DNA from: Amphibiibacter pelophylacis
Lineage (GTDB): Bacteria > Pseudomonadota > Gammaproteobacteria > Burkholderiales > Burkholderiaceae_C
Assembly: GCF_037688875.1 (NCBI RefSeq)
Contig: NZ_JAWDIE010000012.1
Coordinates: 1 to 64,000, forward strand
Direction: 5' to 3'
DNA length: 64,000 bases
The notes beneath the pieces are model-generated. The model saw nothing but the letters and a program-made list of their open reading frames with translations, searched no databases and had not been told where the DNA came from. Below are positions 7,634-18,181 of this stretch, in pieces. Numbering within the stretch: the stretch's first letter is position 1; the number at the start of each line of letters is the position of its first letter. Made by a program: the position numbers and the translations under genes.

Positions 7634-8472
7634 TCTACATTTTTCAAGACGAATCCAAGCTTCCGGAAGCGTGGCTCACGAAAGTTGCAGCCTTTAAGGT
7701 TGCATTAGACGGCCTTCAAACACCCGAAGAGCGAAAAGCATATATTGAAGGCAAGCAAACGGTATGGGGCGAGATCAAGAACGTCCTCTTGGAGATGTCA
7801 CGCGGCAAGTGCTGGTACTCAGAAGCTCCGGACGCAGTTTCAGATTGGCACGTCGATCATTTTCGGCCTAAATCACGGTCTCTAGATGCCGATCGCACTA
7901 TACATGCCGGCTATGATTGGCTGGCGTTCGATTGGAGAAATTATAGAATAGCTGGCAGCTATTCTAATTCGCCTCACAAGGACGATAGTGGCACTACCCG
8001 GGGGAAATGGGATTATTTCCCTCTAGCTCCTGGTACGTTCAGGGCTTCGCGAGATGACCGCGACATAACCAAAGAGACTGTGCTTCTCCTTGACCCTACC
8101 AAGAAGACCGATCCAAAGCTGATGACGTTCGATGAGGAAGGGCTTCCGATACCTTCAGATCCGAACAACGCCATTATTCGCAAACGCGTCGAGACAACGA
8201 TTCATTATCTGTATTTAGATAGCCCCCGTTTGGTAGCAGCGAGAAAAAGGAAGTGGCGTGAGATCAATGATTGGATCGAGACTTATCGAGATGTTTGCCC
8301 GGCTACGATTGACGAATGCACCCCGGCGGACTATATCCGTCTCGAGAACTTGATCGATCGGCTTCAATCGCTTTCTGGGCCTGATGCAGCCTTTGCCGCA
8401 ACGGCTCGAGCGTGCTTAAAAGCGAACGCCTTGGAGCAGTTCCTCCAGCTTGTGGAGGAGTCACCGGCGTAG
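7630..8472 (+). CDS. HNH endonuclease-like protein, PtuB-like effector
   Basis: The protein has 280 residues and starts with a GTG overlapping the ATPase stop. The core resembles the retron/Septu HNH family: CWYSE (61-65), DWHVDHFRPKS (72-82), YDWLAFDWRNYR (95-106), SNSPHK (112-117) and YFPL (129-132). In the family the flanks are usually CxYCE and CxxCN, forming a structural zinc site. Here three of those cysteines are replaced (Ser64, Ser110, Ser112), while the HxxDH core and Asn104 are kept. This suggests an active HNH fold without the usual zinc clamp. By position and overlap it is the likely DNA- or RNA-cutting effector of the hsdM-hsdS-ATPase cistron chain. Target unknown. Confidence 0.8.
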   Translation: MIYIFQDESKLPEAWLTKVAAFKVALDGLQTPEERKAYIEGKQTVWGEIKNVLLEMSRGKCWYSEAPDAVSDWHVDHFRPKSRSLDADRTIHAGYDWLAFDWRNYRIAGSYSNSPHKDDSGTTRGKWDYFPLAPGTFRASRDDRDITKETVLLLDPTKKTDPKLMTFDEEGLPIPSDPNNAIIRKRVETTIHYLYLDSPRLVAARKRKWREINDWIETYRDVCPATIDECTPADYIRLENLIDRLQSLSGPDAAFAATARACLKANALEQFLQLVEESPA

Positions 8473-8639
8473 AGCTCCCTGTCGGGTTGCGCCGCCACAG
8501 CCCCCGCATGGATGGGCCAGGACAAAGTCACATGGATCGCTCAGAGGCCCGTAGGCACCAAAAGCATCATGGGCCCGAGGCTCCAGTCTCGCTCGGCAAA
8601 TGACGCTGTTTCAGCCCGTGTCAACGAATTAGGCCGAAG

Positions 8640-8679
8640 GCGCCTGGAATCACAGCGCCGAATGGCTGTGATTCGGCGC
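8640..8679. repeat. Long inverted repeat between the HNH gene and the DUF1016 gene
   Basis: A perfect 10-base inverted repeat, GAATCACAGC / GCTGTGATTC (8647-8656 and 8665-8674), is extended by GCGCC / GGCGC across a two-base bulge. There is no T-run after it on either strand, so it is a poor intrinsic terminator. It sits where the effector operon ends and the oppositely oriented DUF1016-integrase cassette ends. It may be a transcriptional barrier or a recombination remnant. Confidence 0.55.
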
Positions 8680-8740
8680 GAAGAACGGGGCGTAGTCCGC
8701 GAGCCCGACGGCTATACGCCGGAACGCACGAATTCAGTTG

Positions 8741-9808
8741 TCAGGACTTCTCGCCAGACTGTCGCTGCTCGATCTGCAACAGCGCCCGCTCGGTCGCCTG
8801 CTGAAGCTTCTCGCCCAGCATAGCACGCGGCGGCAAGTTGGTCAGGTACTCGGCCACGTGGATACCTGATTTATCCAGTTCCAACAACTCGATCTGCTCA
8901 CGCTTCTTGCCAGTGCAAAGAATGATCCCCAGCGGCGAGGCTTCCTCTGGCTCTCGCTCGTGCTTGTCCAGCCAGCGCAAGTAAAGCTCCATCTGTCCCT
9001 TGTAGGCTGCCTTGAACTCACCGATCTTCAATTCCACCGCCACCAGCCGCCGCAGCTTGCGGTTGTAGAACAGCAGGTCAAGGTGAAAATCCTCATCGTC
9101 GATCTGGATGCGCTTCTGCCGGGCGACGAAGCAGAAGCCCGCGCCCAGCTCCAGCAGGAAGGCTTCCATTTCGCGGATGATGGCCGCCTCCAGGTCACTT
9201 TCCTGCCAGCTATCCTGCAGTCCCAGAAAGTCGAGGATGTACGGGTCGCGCATCACCAGCGCCGGTGTCATGCGCTGCGCATTGCGCAGTGCCGCCAACT
9301 CCTGCGCGATGGTTTCCTCCGGCTTTTGAGATAGCGCCGTGCGTTCGTACAGCATCGAGTCGATGCGCTCGCGCAGCGTTCGCACACTCCAGCGTTCGGC
9401 ACCTGCCATTTGCGCGTCGTAGTCCCGCTTAAGCGGCTCCTTGAGCGTCAGCAGCAGCACAAAATGCGACCAGCTCAATTGTCGCGACAGTGTCGCGACA
9501 ATTAGTTCTTCGGGGAACGTGGCGGCGAACTTAACCATCCGGCGCAGATTCTTCTCCCCAAAGCCGCGCCCATAGTCGCGGGCAAGCTGCTCGGCCAGGG
9601 TCGGCAGGATTTCTTCGCCGTACCCGGCCCGTTGCCCAGCCAGTACCTCCGTATAGATGCGCTGGCCTATGCGCCAGAACAGCAGGGTCAGTTCGGCATT
9701 GACCGTTGAGGCAACGCGCTGCCTCGATGCCTCGATCAGTGCCCGAATGTCACCCAGTAGCGCCTTTGGCGTTGCTGGTGAAGAGTTGGCAACCCTGCGT
9801 CTGCTCAT
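8741..9808 (-). CDS. DUF1016 (YhcG-type) PDDEXK nuclease-family protein
   Basis: The protein has 355 residues. The DUF1016 N-terminal domain runs from about residue 15 to 160 (LTLLFWRIGQRIYTEVL; YGEEILPTLAEQLARDYGRGF) and is followed by the C-terminal PDDEXK-like domain, with DFHLDLLFYNRKLRRLVAVELK carrying the D...ExK residues. Family knowledge: these proteins are common passengers next to integrases and defence genes; biochemical roles are poorly known, and a recombination or branched-DNA role has been proposed. I chose the ATG at 9808, which overlaps the integrase stop as ATGA and gives the normal family length. An in-frame upstream extension would run through the integrase in another frame and is not credible. 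Confidence 0.87.
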   Translation of the reverse strand: MSRRRVANSSPATPKALLGDIRALIEASRQRVASTVNAELTLLFWRIGQRIYTEVLAGQRAGYGEEILPTLAEQLARDYGRGFGEKNLRRMVKFAATFPEELIVATLSRQLSWSHFVLLLTLKEPLKRDYDAQMAGAERWSVRTLRERIDSMLYERTALSQKPEETIAQELAALRNAQRMTPALVMRDPYILDFLGLQDSWQESDLEAAIIREMEAFLLELGAGFCFVARQKRIQIDDEDFHLDLLFYNRKLRRLVAVELKIGEFKAAYKGQMELYLRWLDKHEREPEEASPLGIILCTGKKREQIELLELDKSGIHVAEYLTNLPPRAMLGEKLQQATERALLQIEQRQSGEKS

Positions 9809-11007
9809 GCTGTCACCTCCGCAGGCGATTGCTTGGCACCGGTGATCGCTTTGCGTCGGTTCGCCACCAGCTCGGCGGCCTCCCGCACGGGCTTGTCTTC
9901 GGTGTGGACATATCGCATGAACATCGCCACGGTCTTGTGCGCCGTAAGCGCCATACCGACCTTCACCGGGATGCCAGAATTGGCAATGTCCGTCGCCGAA
10001 CGGTGACGGATGCCGTGCGTGCCCACATGCGTCACGCCTGCAGCTTTGAGAGTGCGGCTCCACCCGTTGTAATACTCGCCGTCGGTCAAATGCCGATCAG
10101 GGTGACGCGGAGACGGTAATACATGGGGCGTCGTAGCATTGCGGGCGGCGGTTGAAAGAAGCCGATAGGCTTCTTCGCTCATGGGCTTGGACATACCGCC
10201 TGTCTTGCTGTCAGGCCACACCACCCGCCGGTTTTTCAGATCAATCCAATCCCATTGGAGTGAGACGATCTCAGAAAGGCGAGCGGCAAACTCGAATTGC
10301 AGGCGGATGGCCAACGGGATCACAGCCTACTCTAGGCCTTCCGCCTCCAACTGGTCAAGGTAGCGGAACAACTTGCCCATTTCCTCGTCGCTGATGAGGT
10401 GAGTCGCCTTGCCGTTCGGGTACATAGGCACATGGCGGCACGGGTTGGTGCCGTCAGGACGATAGCCCCATACCTCGGCCAAGTTGAACATCTTGCGCAT
10501 CACGCTGAACGTGCGGTTCGCATCAGCGGGCTTGTGCGCCATCTTCTTCATCATCGAAGCCACGTCAGGCCGCTTCAGATCCTGTACCTTCATGCGGCCA
10601 AGCATCGGGATGATGTTGCGATCAATGACGCTCTGGTAGCCTTCTTGCGTGCTCGGCTTGTTGCGCTGGCTGGAGTAGTCCTCCATGAACTTGGTGCACA
10701 GTTCCTTGACCGTGGGTGCCAGACGCGCTGCAGCCTTCTCTGCAGCAGGGTCGCCACCTCGGCGCACTTGCGCCAGCCACTCCTGCGCCAGCGACCGAGC
10801 CTGTTCGACGGTCAGTTCCCCGTACAGACCCAGGGCAGGTTTGCGTCGCTCTCCGGCGTTCGTGCGGTACTCGAGCATGAACACCTTGCGGCCTGCCGGG
10901 GTGATCTTGCACAGGAAGCCAGGAACCAGGGTATCGCGCAGTTCGACTGGCTGCGCCTGGGCTTGTGCCGCATCGACTGCGGACTTGGTGAGTTTGATTT
11001 TCGCCAT
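9805..11007 (-). pseudogene. Tyrosine integrase interrupted by one in-frame TAG codon
   Basis: Read through, this is a 400-residue P4-type integrase. It has an arm-binding domain (about 1-85, with DTLVPGFLCKITPAGRKVFML), a core-binding domain (about 95-200) and a C-terminal catalytic domain. A single TAG at 10327-10329 splits it after ...QLEAEGLE. The downstream part continues in the same frame with AVIPLAIRLQFEFAARLSEI and holds all the catalytic residues: Arg in AARLSEI, HGIRHRS, the His in TAHKT and the Tyr in MFMRYVHTED. A GTG at 10323 could restart the catalytic half. The simplest reading is a recent nonsense mutation that immobilises the island. It is translationally coupled to the DUF1016 gene (ATGA). 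Confidence 0.88.
10327..10329 (-). other. Premature amber codon inside the integrase
   Basis: The frame before and after this TAG is identical and the protein alignment pattern is continuous across it, so a single base change (for example from CAG, AAG or GAG) explains it. No frameshift or insertion is involved. Confidence 0.85.
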
Positions 11008-11183
11008 GATGACTCCTCGGAAGACCCGATTTCCAGGAGCCTGTTGGGAGCCAAGCGGGTGGAAGCCGGGTCAAGTTTCAGAAAGCACCGGCATATGATG
11101 AATCCGCCTAAGTTATTGATAAAACTGCTGCATCATGCTGCGGCGTAGTCCAGCGAAGTTCGGTGCTGGAGTCATGGTGAAAT
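11008..11183. other. Probable right boundary of the island (attachment region not resolved)
   Basis: This stretch lies between the start of the integrase and the katG terminator. It contains the integrase promoter region and presumably the attachment site, because integrases of this class sit next to one end of their element. There is no tRNA or tmRNA gene here. A core direct repeat could not be identified because the other end of the island is outside the window. Confidence 0.4.
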
Positions 11184-11213
11184 AAAAAAAGCCCAGCACA
11201 AGGCCGGGCTTTG
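11184..11213 (-). terminator. Intrinsic terminator of katG
   Basis: On the minus strand a GC-rich stem, AAGCCCGGCC / GGGCTT with an imperfect centre, is followed by a run of seven T residues. It lies about 40 bases after the katG stop. A second short stem, ACCCGGC / GCCGGGT (11217-11240), lies between it and the gene. Confidence 0.75.
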
Positions 11214-11252
11214 AAAACCCGGCCTGCCACAGCCGGGTGGGGTAACAGCGAT

Positions 11253-13448
<2,196 letters not shown>

Positions 13449-13562
13449 GAGGGGATCTCCTGTCTGGGTCTGGATCTGCCTAAGGGCAGGCGAGGTGCGG
13501 GCACTGAATCACCCGCGCAGACCAAGATTACCCTCTTGCACAGAGGGGTGTCCAGTCCTTTA

Positions 13563-13577
13563 ATAAAGACCCTCTAT
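13563..13577 (-). promoter_or_regulatory. Possible OxyR-type half-site upstream of katG
   Basis: An ATAA-N7-CTAT element about 115 bases upstream of the katG start resembles the ATAG-N7-CTAT half-site of OxyR. One mismatch and the absence of a clear second half-site make this tentative. katG is a classic OxyR target in proteobacteria. Confidence 0.25.
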
Positions 13578-13602
13578 CGCACTAGTAAATTCGATTGAAA
13601 AT

Positions 13603-13725
13603 TTATTGGTTGAGAGGATTCTCTCCATGCAGCCGCAGCCGGTACTGCGCGGCCAGATTGGCCACTGCCGGGGTCAGTTCGACACAGCGGAATTGCACCA
13701 GCGCCAGCGCGTAACGCCTGGCCAC
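13603..13725 (-). CDS. Short 40-residue ORF of unknown function between katG and acnB
   Basis: A GTG-started frame encodes 40 residues with a protein-like composition (RYALALVQFRCVELTPAVAN, then LAAQYRLRLHGENPLNQ). I do not recognise it. It could be a small protein or the surviving C-terminus of a decayed gene, since a TAA sits in frame about 25 bases upstream of the GTG. No convincing Shine-Dalgarno sequence is visible. The other bases between 13449 and 13846 hold the katG upstream region, this frame and the acnB terminator; I see no other gene there. Confidence 0.3.
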   Translation of the reverse strand: MARRYALALVQFRCVELTPAVANLAAQYRLRLHGENPLNQ

Positions 13726-13785
13726 CGCGGACTGACCCGCTTATGACGGGCCAGTCCTGGCGCGCCCTTCAGGGTCATCTCAGGT

Positions 13786-13809
13786 AAAAACGGCCCCGAA
13801 GGGCCGTTT
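13786..13809 (-). terminator. Intrinsic terminator of acnB
   Basis: On the minus strand the stem AACGGCCC / GGGCCGTT with a TTCG-type loop is followed by a T-run, about 40 bases after the acnB stop. Confidence 0.85.
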
Positions 13810-13846
13810 CCGTATCAACCGCCTGCCACTCAGGGCACTCAGGCCA

Positions 13847-16438
13847 TCAGGCCGTCACGCCTTTGGCCACGTCCGCATACTCTTCGATCTGGTCGAAGTT
13901 CATGTAGCGGTAGACGCTGGCTTTGTCGGCGTCGATCACGCCCATTTCCTTGAGGTATTCCTCGCGGGTGGGCAGTTTGCCGATGCGCGAGGCAATGGCA
14001 GCCAGCTCGGCGGAACCCAGGAACACATTGGTGTTCTTGCCCAAGCGGTTGGGGAAGTTGCGCGTGCTGGTGGAAATGACCGTCGCGCCTTCGCGCACCT
14101 GAGCCTGATTGCCCATGCACAGGCTGCAGCCCGGCATTTCGGTGCGCGCACCGGCGGTGCCAAAGGCGGCGTAATGGCCTTCCTTGATCAGCTCGGACTG
14201 GTCCATCTTGGTCGGCGGCGCGACCCACAGCTTGACCGGGATATCGCGCTGGCCGCCCAGCAGCTTGGCGGCGGCACGGAAGTGGCCGATATTGGTCATG
14301 CACGAACCGATAAAGGCCTCGTCGATCTTGGTGCCCGCGACTTCGGACAGGAACCTGGCGTCGTCCGGATCGTTGGGGCAGCAGACGATGGGCTCCTTGA
14401 TATCAGCCAGATCAATCTCGATCACGGCGGCGTATTCGGCGTTCTTGTCGGCTTCCAGCAGGCTGGGGTGGGCCAGCCAGGCCTCGACCTTCTCGATGCG
14501 GCGCTGCAGCGTGCGCTTGTCCTCGTAACCTTCAGCGATCATGTTCTTCATCAGCACGACGTTGCTGGTCAGATACTCCTGGATCGGCGCGGGATTCAGC
14601 TTGATCGTGCAGCCGGCCGCCGAGCGCTCAGCGCTGGCGTCGGACAGCTCGAACGCCTGCTCCACCTTCAGATCAGGCAGACCCTCGATTTCCAGGATGC
14701 GGCCCGAGAAGATGTTCTTCTTGCCTGCCTTGGCCACAGTCAGCAGTCCGGCCTTGATGGCATAGAGCGGAATCGCGTGGACCAGATCGCGCAGGGTCAC
14801 GCCCGGCTGCATCTCGCCCTTGAAGCGCACCAGCACCGATTCGGGCATGTCCAGCGGCATCACGCCCGTGGCCGCACCAAAGGCGACCAGGCCAGAACCT
14901 GCGGGGAAGCTGATGCCGATGGGGAAGCGCGTGTGGCTGTCGCCGCCCGTGCCCACGGTGTCGGGCAGCAGCAGGCGGTTGAGCCAGCTGTGGATCACAC
15001 CGTCGCCCGGGCGCAGGCTGACGCCGCCGCGGTCGCTGATGAAATGCGGCAGTTCGCGGTGGGTTTTGACATCGACCGGCTTGGGGTAGGCGGCGGTGTG
15101 GCAGAAGGACTGCATCACCAGATCCGCCGAAAAACCGAGGCAGGCCAGGTCTTTGAGTTCGTCGCGCGTCATAGGGCCGGTGGTGTCCTGGCTGCCCACG
15201 GTGGTCATGCGCGGCTCGCAGTAAGTGCCGGGGCGCACGCCCTGGCCTTCCGGCAGGCCGACGGCGCGGCCGACCATTTTCTGCGCCAGCGTGAAACCGG
15301 CTTTCGTTGCGGCGGGCACGCTGGGCAGGCGGAACAGGGTGCTGGCGGGCAGACCCAGGAACTCGCGCGCTTTGGCGGTCAGGCCCCGGCCGATGATCAG
15401 GTTGATGCGGCCACCGGCGCGCACTTCGTCGAAGAGCACATCGCTTTTCAGCTTGAACTCGGCGACTGTTTCGCCGTTCTTGACCAGCTTGCCGTCGTAG
15501 GGCATGACGTCGATCACGTCGCCCATTTCCAGCTGGCCGACGTCAACTTCAATGGGCAGCGAGCCCGAATCTTCCTGCGTGTTGAAGAAAATCGGGGCGA
15601 TCTTGCCGCCCAGCGTCACGCCACCAAAGCGCTTGTTGGGCACGAAGGGGATGTCCTGGCCGGTGGCCCAGATGACGCTGTTGGTGGCCGACTTGCGGCT
15701 GGAGCCCGTGCCGACCACGTCGCCCACGTAGGCGACCAGGTGGCCTTTTTTCTTCAGGTCTTCGATGAACTGCATGGGACCGCGCTTGCCGTCTTCTTCG
15801 GGCTTGAAGGCCGCGCCGTCGCGCGTGTTCTTCAGCATGGCCAGGTAATGCAGGGGGATGTCCGGGCGGCTCCAGGCGTCGGGCGCCGGGGAGAGGTCGT
15901 CGGTGTTGGTCTCGCCGGGCACCTTGAAGACGGTGACGGTGATGGTTTTGGGCACTTCGGGGCGGGTGGTGAACCACTCGGCGTCGGCCCAGCTCTGCAT
16001 GACTTCTTTCGCCTTGGCATTGCCCGCCTTGGCTTTTTCGGCGACATCGTTGAAGAAGTCGAACATCAGCAGGGTTTTCTTGAGGCCTTCAGCGGCCACG
16101 GCGGCGACTTCGGCGTCGTCCAGCAGCTCGATCAGGGGGTGGACGTTGTAGCCACCCACCATGGTGCCCAGCAGTTCGGTGGCCTTGGCTTTGGAGATCA
16201 GACCGACTTTGAGGTCGCCATGCGCCACCGCCGCCAGGAAGCTGGCCTTGACCTTGGCCGCGTCGTCCACGCCGGGCGGGACACGGTGGGTCAGCAGGTC
16301 GAGCAGGAAGGCGTCTTCCCCGGCGGGCGGGTTCTTGATCAGTTCGATCAGTTCGGCGACCTGCTTCGCGTCGAGCGGCAGCGGCGGGATGCCCAGGGCG
16401 GCGCGTTCGGCTTCATGTTGGCGGTAGGCTTGCAGCAT
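13847..16438 (-). CDS. acnB: Aconitate hydratase B
   Basis: Interconverts citrate and isocitrate in the TCA cycle; 863 residues, the normal AcnB length. The N-terminal HEAT-like domain (about 1-160, beginning MLQAYRQHEAERAALGIPPLP) is diagnostic of AcnB rather than AcnA. It is followed by the swivel domain (about 160-380) and the catalytic domains. The 4Fe-4S cysteines are visible in GSCMTNIGHF and PGCSLCMGN near the C-terminus. It is followed by its own terminator and preceded by a small secreted-protein gene in the same orientation 63 bases upstream, with mdh and the CitE-like gene further upstream. It belongs to the TCA cluster that continues to gltA. Confidence 0.97.
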   Translation of the reverse strand: MLQAYRQHEAERAALGIPPLPLDAKQVAELIELIKNPPAGEDAFLLDLLTHRVPPGVDDAAKVKASFLAAVAHGDLKVGLISKAKATELLGTMVGGYNVHPLIELLDDAEVAAVAAEGLKKTLLMFDFFNDVAEKAKAGNAKAKEVMQSWADAEWFTTRPEVPKTITVTVFKVPGETNTDDLSPAPDAWSRPDIPLHYLAMLKNTRDGAAFKPEEDGKRGPMQFIEDLKKKGHLVAYVGDVVGTGSSRKSATNSVIWATGQDIPFVPNKRFGGVTLGGKIAPIFFNTQEDSGSLPIEVDVGQLEMGDVIDVMPYDGKLVKNGETVAEFKLKSDVLFDEVRAGGRINLIIGRGLTAKAREFLGLPASTLFRLPSVPAATKAGFTLAQKMVGRAVGLPEGQGVRPGTYCEPRMTTVGSQDTTGPMTRDELKDLACLGFSADLVMQSFCHTAAYPKPVDVKTHRELPHFISDRGGVSLRPGDGVIHSWLNRLLLPDTVGTGGDSHTRFPIGISFPAGSGLVAFGAATGVMPLDMPESVLVRFKGEMQPGVTLRDLVHAIPLYAIKAGLLTVAKAGKKNIFSGRILEIEGLPDLKVEQAFELSDASAERSAAGCTIKLNPAPIQEYLTSNVVLMKNMIAEGYEDKRTLQRRIEKVEAWLAHPSLLEADKNAEYAAVIEIDLADIKEPIVCCPNDPDDARFLSEVAGTKIDEAFIGSCMTNIGHFRAAAKLLGGQRDIPVKLWVAPPTKMDQSELIKEGHYAAFGTAGARTEMPGCSLCMGNQAQVREGATVISTSTRNFPNRLGKNTNVFLGSAELAAIASRIGKLPTREEYLKEMGVIDADKASVYRYMNFDQIEEYADVAKGVTA

Positions 16439-16501
16439 GGCGGAAATCCTTGTGGTAGGGAGTTCGTCAGAAAGCGCCGGGTTCTCCGGCGCGCGTGAGG
16501 G

Positions 16502-17095
16502 TCAGGGGGTGGTTTTCGGCGGGGTCTGGTCGAGCACGCCGGGGCCCCGCTCGTTCTGGGGCAGCTTGTCGTAATCGGCCTTGAGCTTGGCCTGCTCGGT
16601 GCTTTCACAGCCATCCAGCACGCGCTCGCCGGTTTTCACGTTCATCAGCATGGATTTGAAGGCGATCTGCAGCAGCAGCATGTCCCCCTTGACGTCCTCG
16701 AGGCGGATGGCGCCGGTGCTGGACTGCACGGGCTTGAACAGCCAGGTGTTCTTGCCGGATTTCAGGTCGGCGTAGCCGGGGTGTTCGGTGCTGGGCGAGA
16801 CGTCGATGGTCTGGCCGAATTCGCACGAATAGCTGCCGTAGTAAACACGGCTGGCGACTTCCAGCTGTGCAGCGTCGGCGGGCGGGATCACCAGTGGCGC
16901 GGCGGCCACAGCGGCTTTGGCGACGGTCTTGCCCTTGCTGCGCGAGGTTTTGGCCTTGGCCTTGGCTTTGGATTTGCTGGTTGCGGCGGCTTTTTTGGTC
17001 GCAGCTTCGGCGTGCGGCGCGGCCATCAGGCCCAGCGACAGGGCCAGGGCGGCGGTCAGGGCGGAAATCAGGGGGCGGTTGAGGCTCAGGGACAT
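16502..17095 (-). CDS. Secreted periplasmic protein of unknown function with Lys/Ala-rich linker
   Basis: The protein has 197 residues. A Sec signal peptide is clear (hydrophobic ALTAALALSLGLMAAP, then AEAA as the probable cleavage region near residue 31). A low-complexity Lys/Ala/Ser segment follows (about 33-70), then a globular domain with YYGSYSCEFGQTIDV and a second cysteine near LDGCEST, which may form a disulfide. The domain carries no motif I can name. It lies between the CitE-like gene and acnB in the same orientation, so it may be cotranscribed with them. The positively charged linker could bind cell wall or nucleic acid (inference). Confidence 0.7.
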   Translation of the reverse strand: MSLSLNRPLISALTAALALSLGLMAAPHAEAATKKAAATSKSKAKAKAKTSRSKGKTVAKAAVAAAPLVIPPADAAQLEVASRVYYGSYSCEFGQTIDVSPSTEHPGYADLKSGKNTWLFKPVQSSTGAIRLEDVKGDMLLLQIAFKSMLMNVKTGERVLDGCESTEQAKLKADYDKLPQNERGPGVLDQTPPKTTP

Positions 17096-17158
17096 GAAAA
17101 CTCCATCATCAGATCAAGGTTGAAACTTGCTTGGCAAGTGCTTGTTTGCTTTCCGATT

Positions 17159-18181
17159 TTAGCCTTGACTGAAAAAGCGTTTGAGGGCCTCTTGCGGCAG
17201 CGCCAGGCCGGTCTGGCGGGCGCGCTGCAGCAGCGACCAGAAATAGCGGTAGCTGGCGCGGTCGTGCAGACGATCCGCGTGGCGGATGGGGCCCCACTGG
17301 GCGTCCTGCGCGGCGGACAGCAGCGCCACGGCCTCGTCCACCTCGTCCTGCGACGGGGTGTAGGCCGCCAGAATCACCGGAATCTGGCTGGGGTGGATGC
17401 TCCACATGCGCGTGTAAGCAAACTGATGGCGGGCGCGCTGCACGGCGCTGGCCAGCACGCCTTGCTGGTTCAGCTCGGTGACCACGCAGTGCGAGGGCAC
17501 TTTGCCATGCGCGTGCGCAGCGGCGGCGATGCGGGTTTTGGCGCGGCAGACCAGCGGGTGGCTGAACTGGCCTTCGGCGGTCAGCGCGTCGGCGGGTATG
17601 GCGCCGTCGTGATCGGAGACGAAATCCATCAGCCCGAAGGACAGCGATTCGATCTCCGGCAGCGCGGCAATGTCAAAAACATCGATCAGGGCGCCGTGGG
17701 TTTCGATCAGCACCTGCACCGGAATCGGGTGCGGGTAATCGGCCTCCAGCGCGGCGTGGTGGATGGCCGAGCAGGCCTCCTGAGCATCGTGCAGGTGGCG
17801 CAGCTTGGGCACCATCAGATAGGCCAGCGGGTGCGTGCGCCCGGCGTGGTAGCGCAGCAGGGCTCGCAGCTCCGGGCGGAACATGGGGTGATCCACGGGG
17901 TGCACGCGCACGCCGACGCGGCCGTGGACGTTGTCCGGGCTGGCCAGCAGCTCGTGGATCAGGTCGCAGTGAGCCATTTCCTGGCCGACGGGCGCGCCGT
18001 CTTCCAGGTCCAGCGTCACGTCAAAAACCGGGCCCATGCGCGCCTGGAGCTCCAGGCTCTTGCGCATGCGGGCTTCCACTCCGGCGTAGTGGTCGCACAC
18101 CGGCAGGCGCCGCCGCGCCGGCCGGCCCAGCAGGGCCAGGTCGGGGCTCAGGCGGTGCGTGTCGGGGGCGGTGGGGTTCAC
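17159..18181 (-). CDS. HpcH/HpaI aldolase/citrate lyase family protein (CitE-like)
   Basis: A 340-residue TIM-barrel lyase of the CitE/malyl-CoA lyase group. Features include FDVTLDLEDGAPV (a metal-binding acidic patch), VRVHPVDH, VQVLIETHGALIDV with the conserved Glu, and SLSFGLMDFVSDHDG. I chose the GTG at 18181 because it overlaps the mdh stop as GTGA; the longer frame would run into mdh. No CitF or CitD partners are present, so it is unlikely to be a citrate lyase beta chain of a full complex. A malyl-CoA, citramalyl-CoA or related lyase role is more likely. Translational coupling to mdh suggests a role near malate or acetyl-CoA metabolism. Confidence 0.85.
   Translation of the reverse strand: MNPTAPDTHRLSPDLALLGRPARRRLPVCDHYAGVEARMRKSLELQARMGPVFDVTLDLEDGAPVGQEMAHCDLIHELLASPDNVHGRVGVRVHPVDHPMFRPELRALLRYHAGRTHPLAYLMVPKLRHLHDAQEACSAIHHAALEADYPHPIPVQVLIETHGALIDVFDIAALPEIESLSFGLMDFVSDHDGAIPADALTAEGQFSHPLVCRAKTRIAAAAHAHGKVPSHCVVTELNQQGVLASAVQRARHQFAYTRMWSIHPSQIPVILAAYTPSQDEVDEAVALLSAAQDAQWGPIRHADRLHDRASYRYFWSLLQRARQTGLALPQEALKRFFSQG

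Noticed and set aside
8512..8823. 103-codon plus-strand frame between the HNH and DUF1016 genes
   Set aside because: It overlaps the end of the DUF1016 gene in the opposite direction, has no motif, and its Arg-rich composition looks like random GC-rich sequence.
9808..10063. N-terminal extension of the DUF1016 gene upstream to 10063
   Set aside because: The extra residues are read through the integrase in a different frame and lack DUF1016 similarity. The ATG at 9808 gives the normal family length and an ATGA overlap.
10323..10335. Programmed readthrough or frameshift in the integrase
   Set aside because: There is a lone TAG in an unchanged frame, with no slippery sequence or stem identified. 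A simple nonsense mutation is the simpler explanation.
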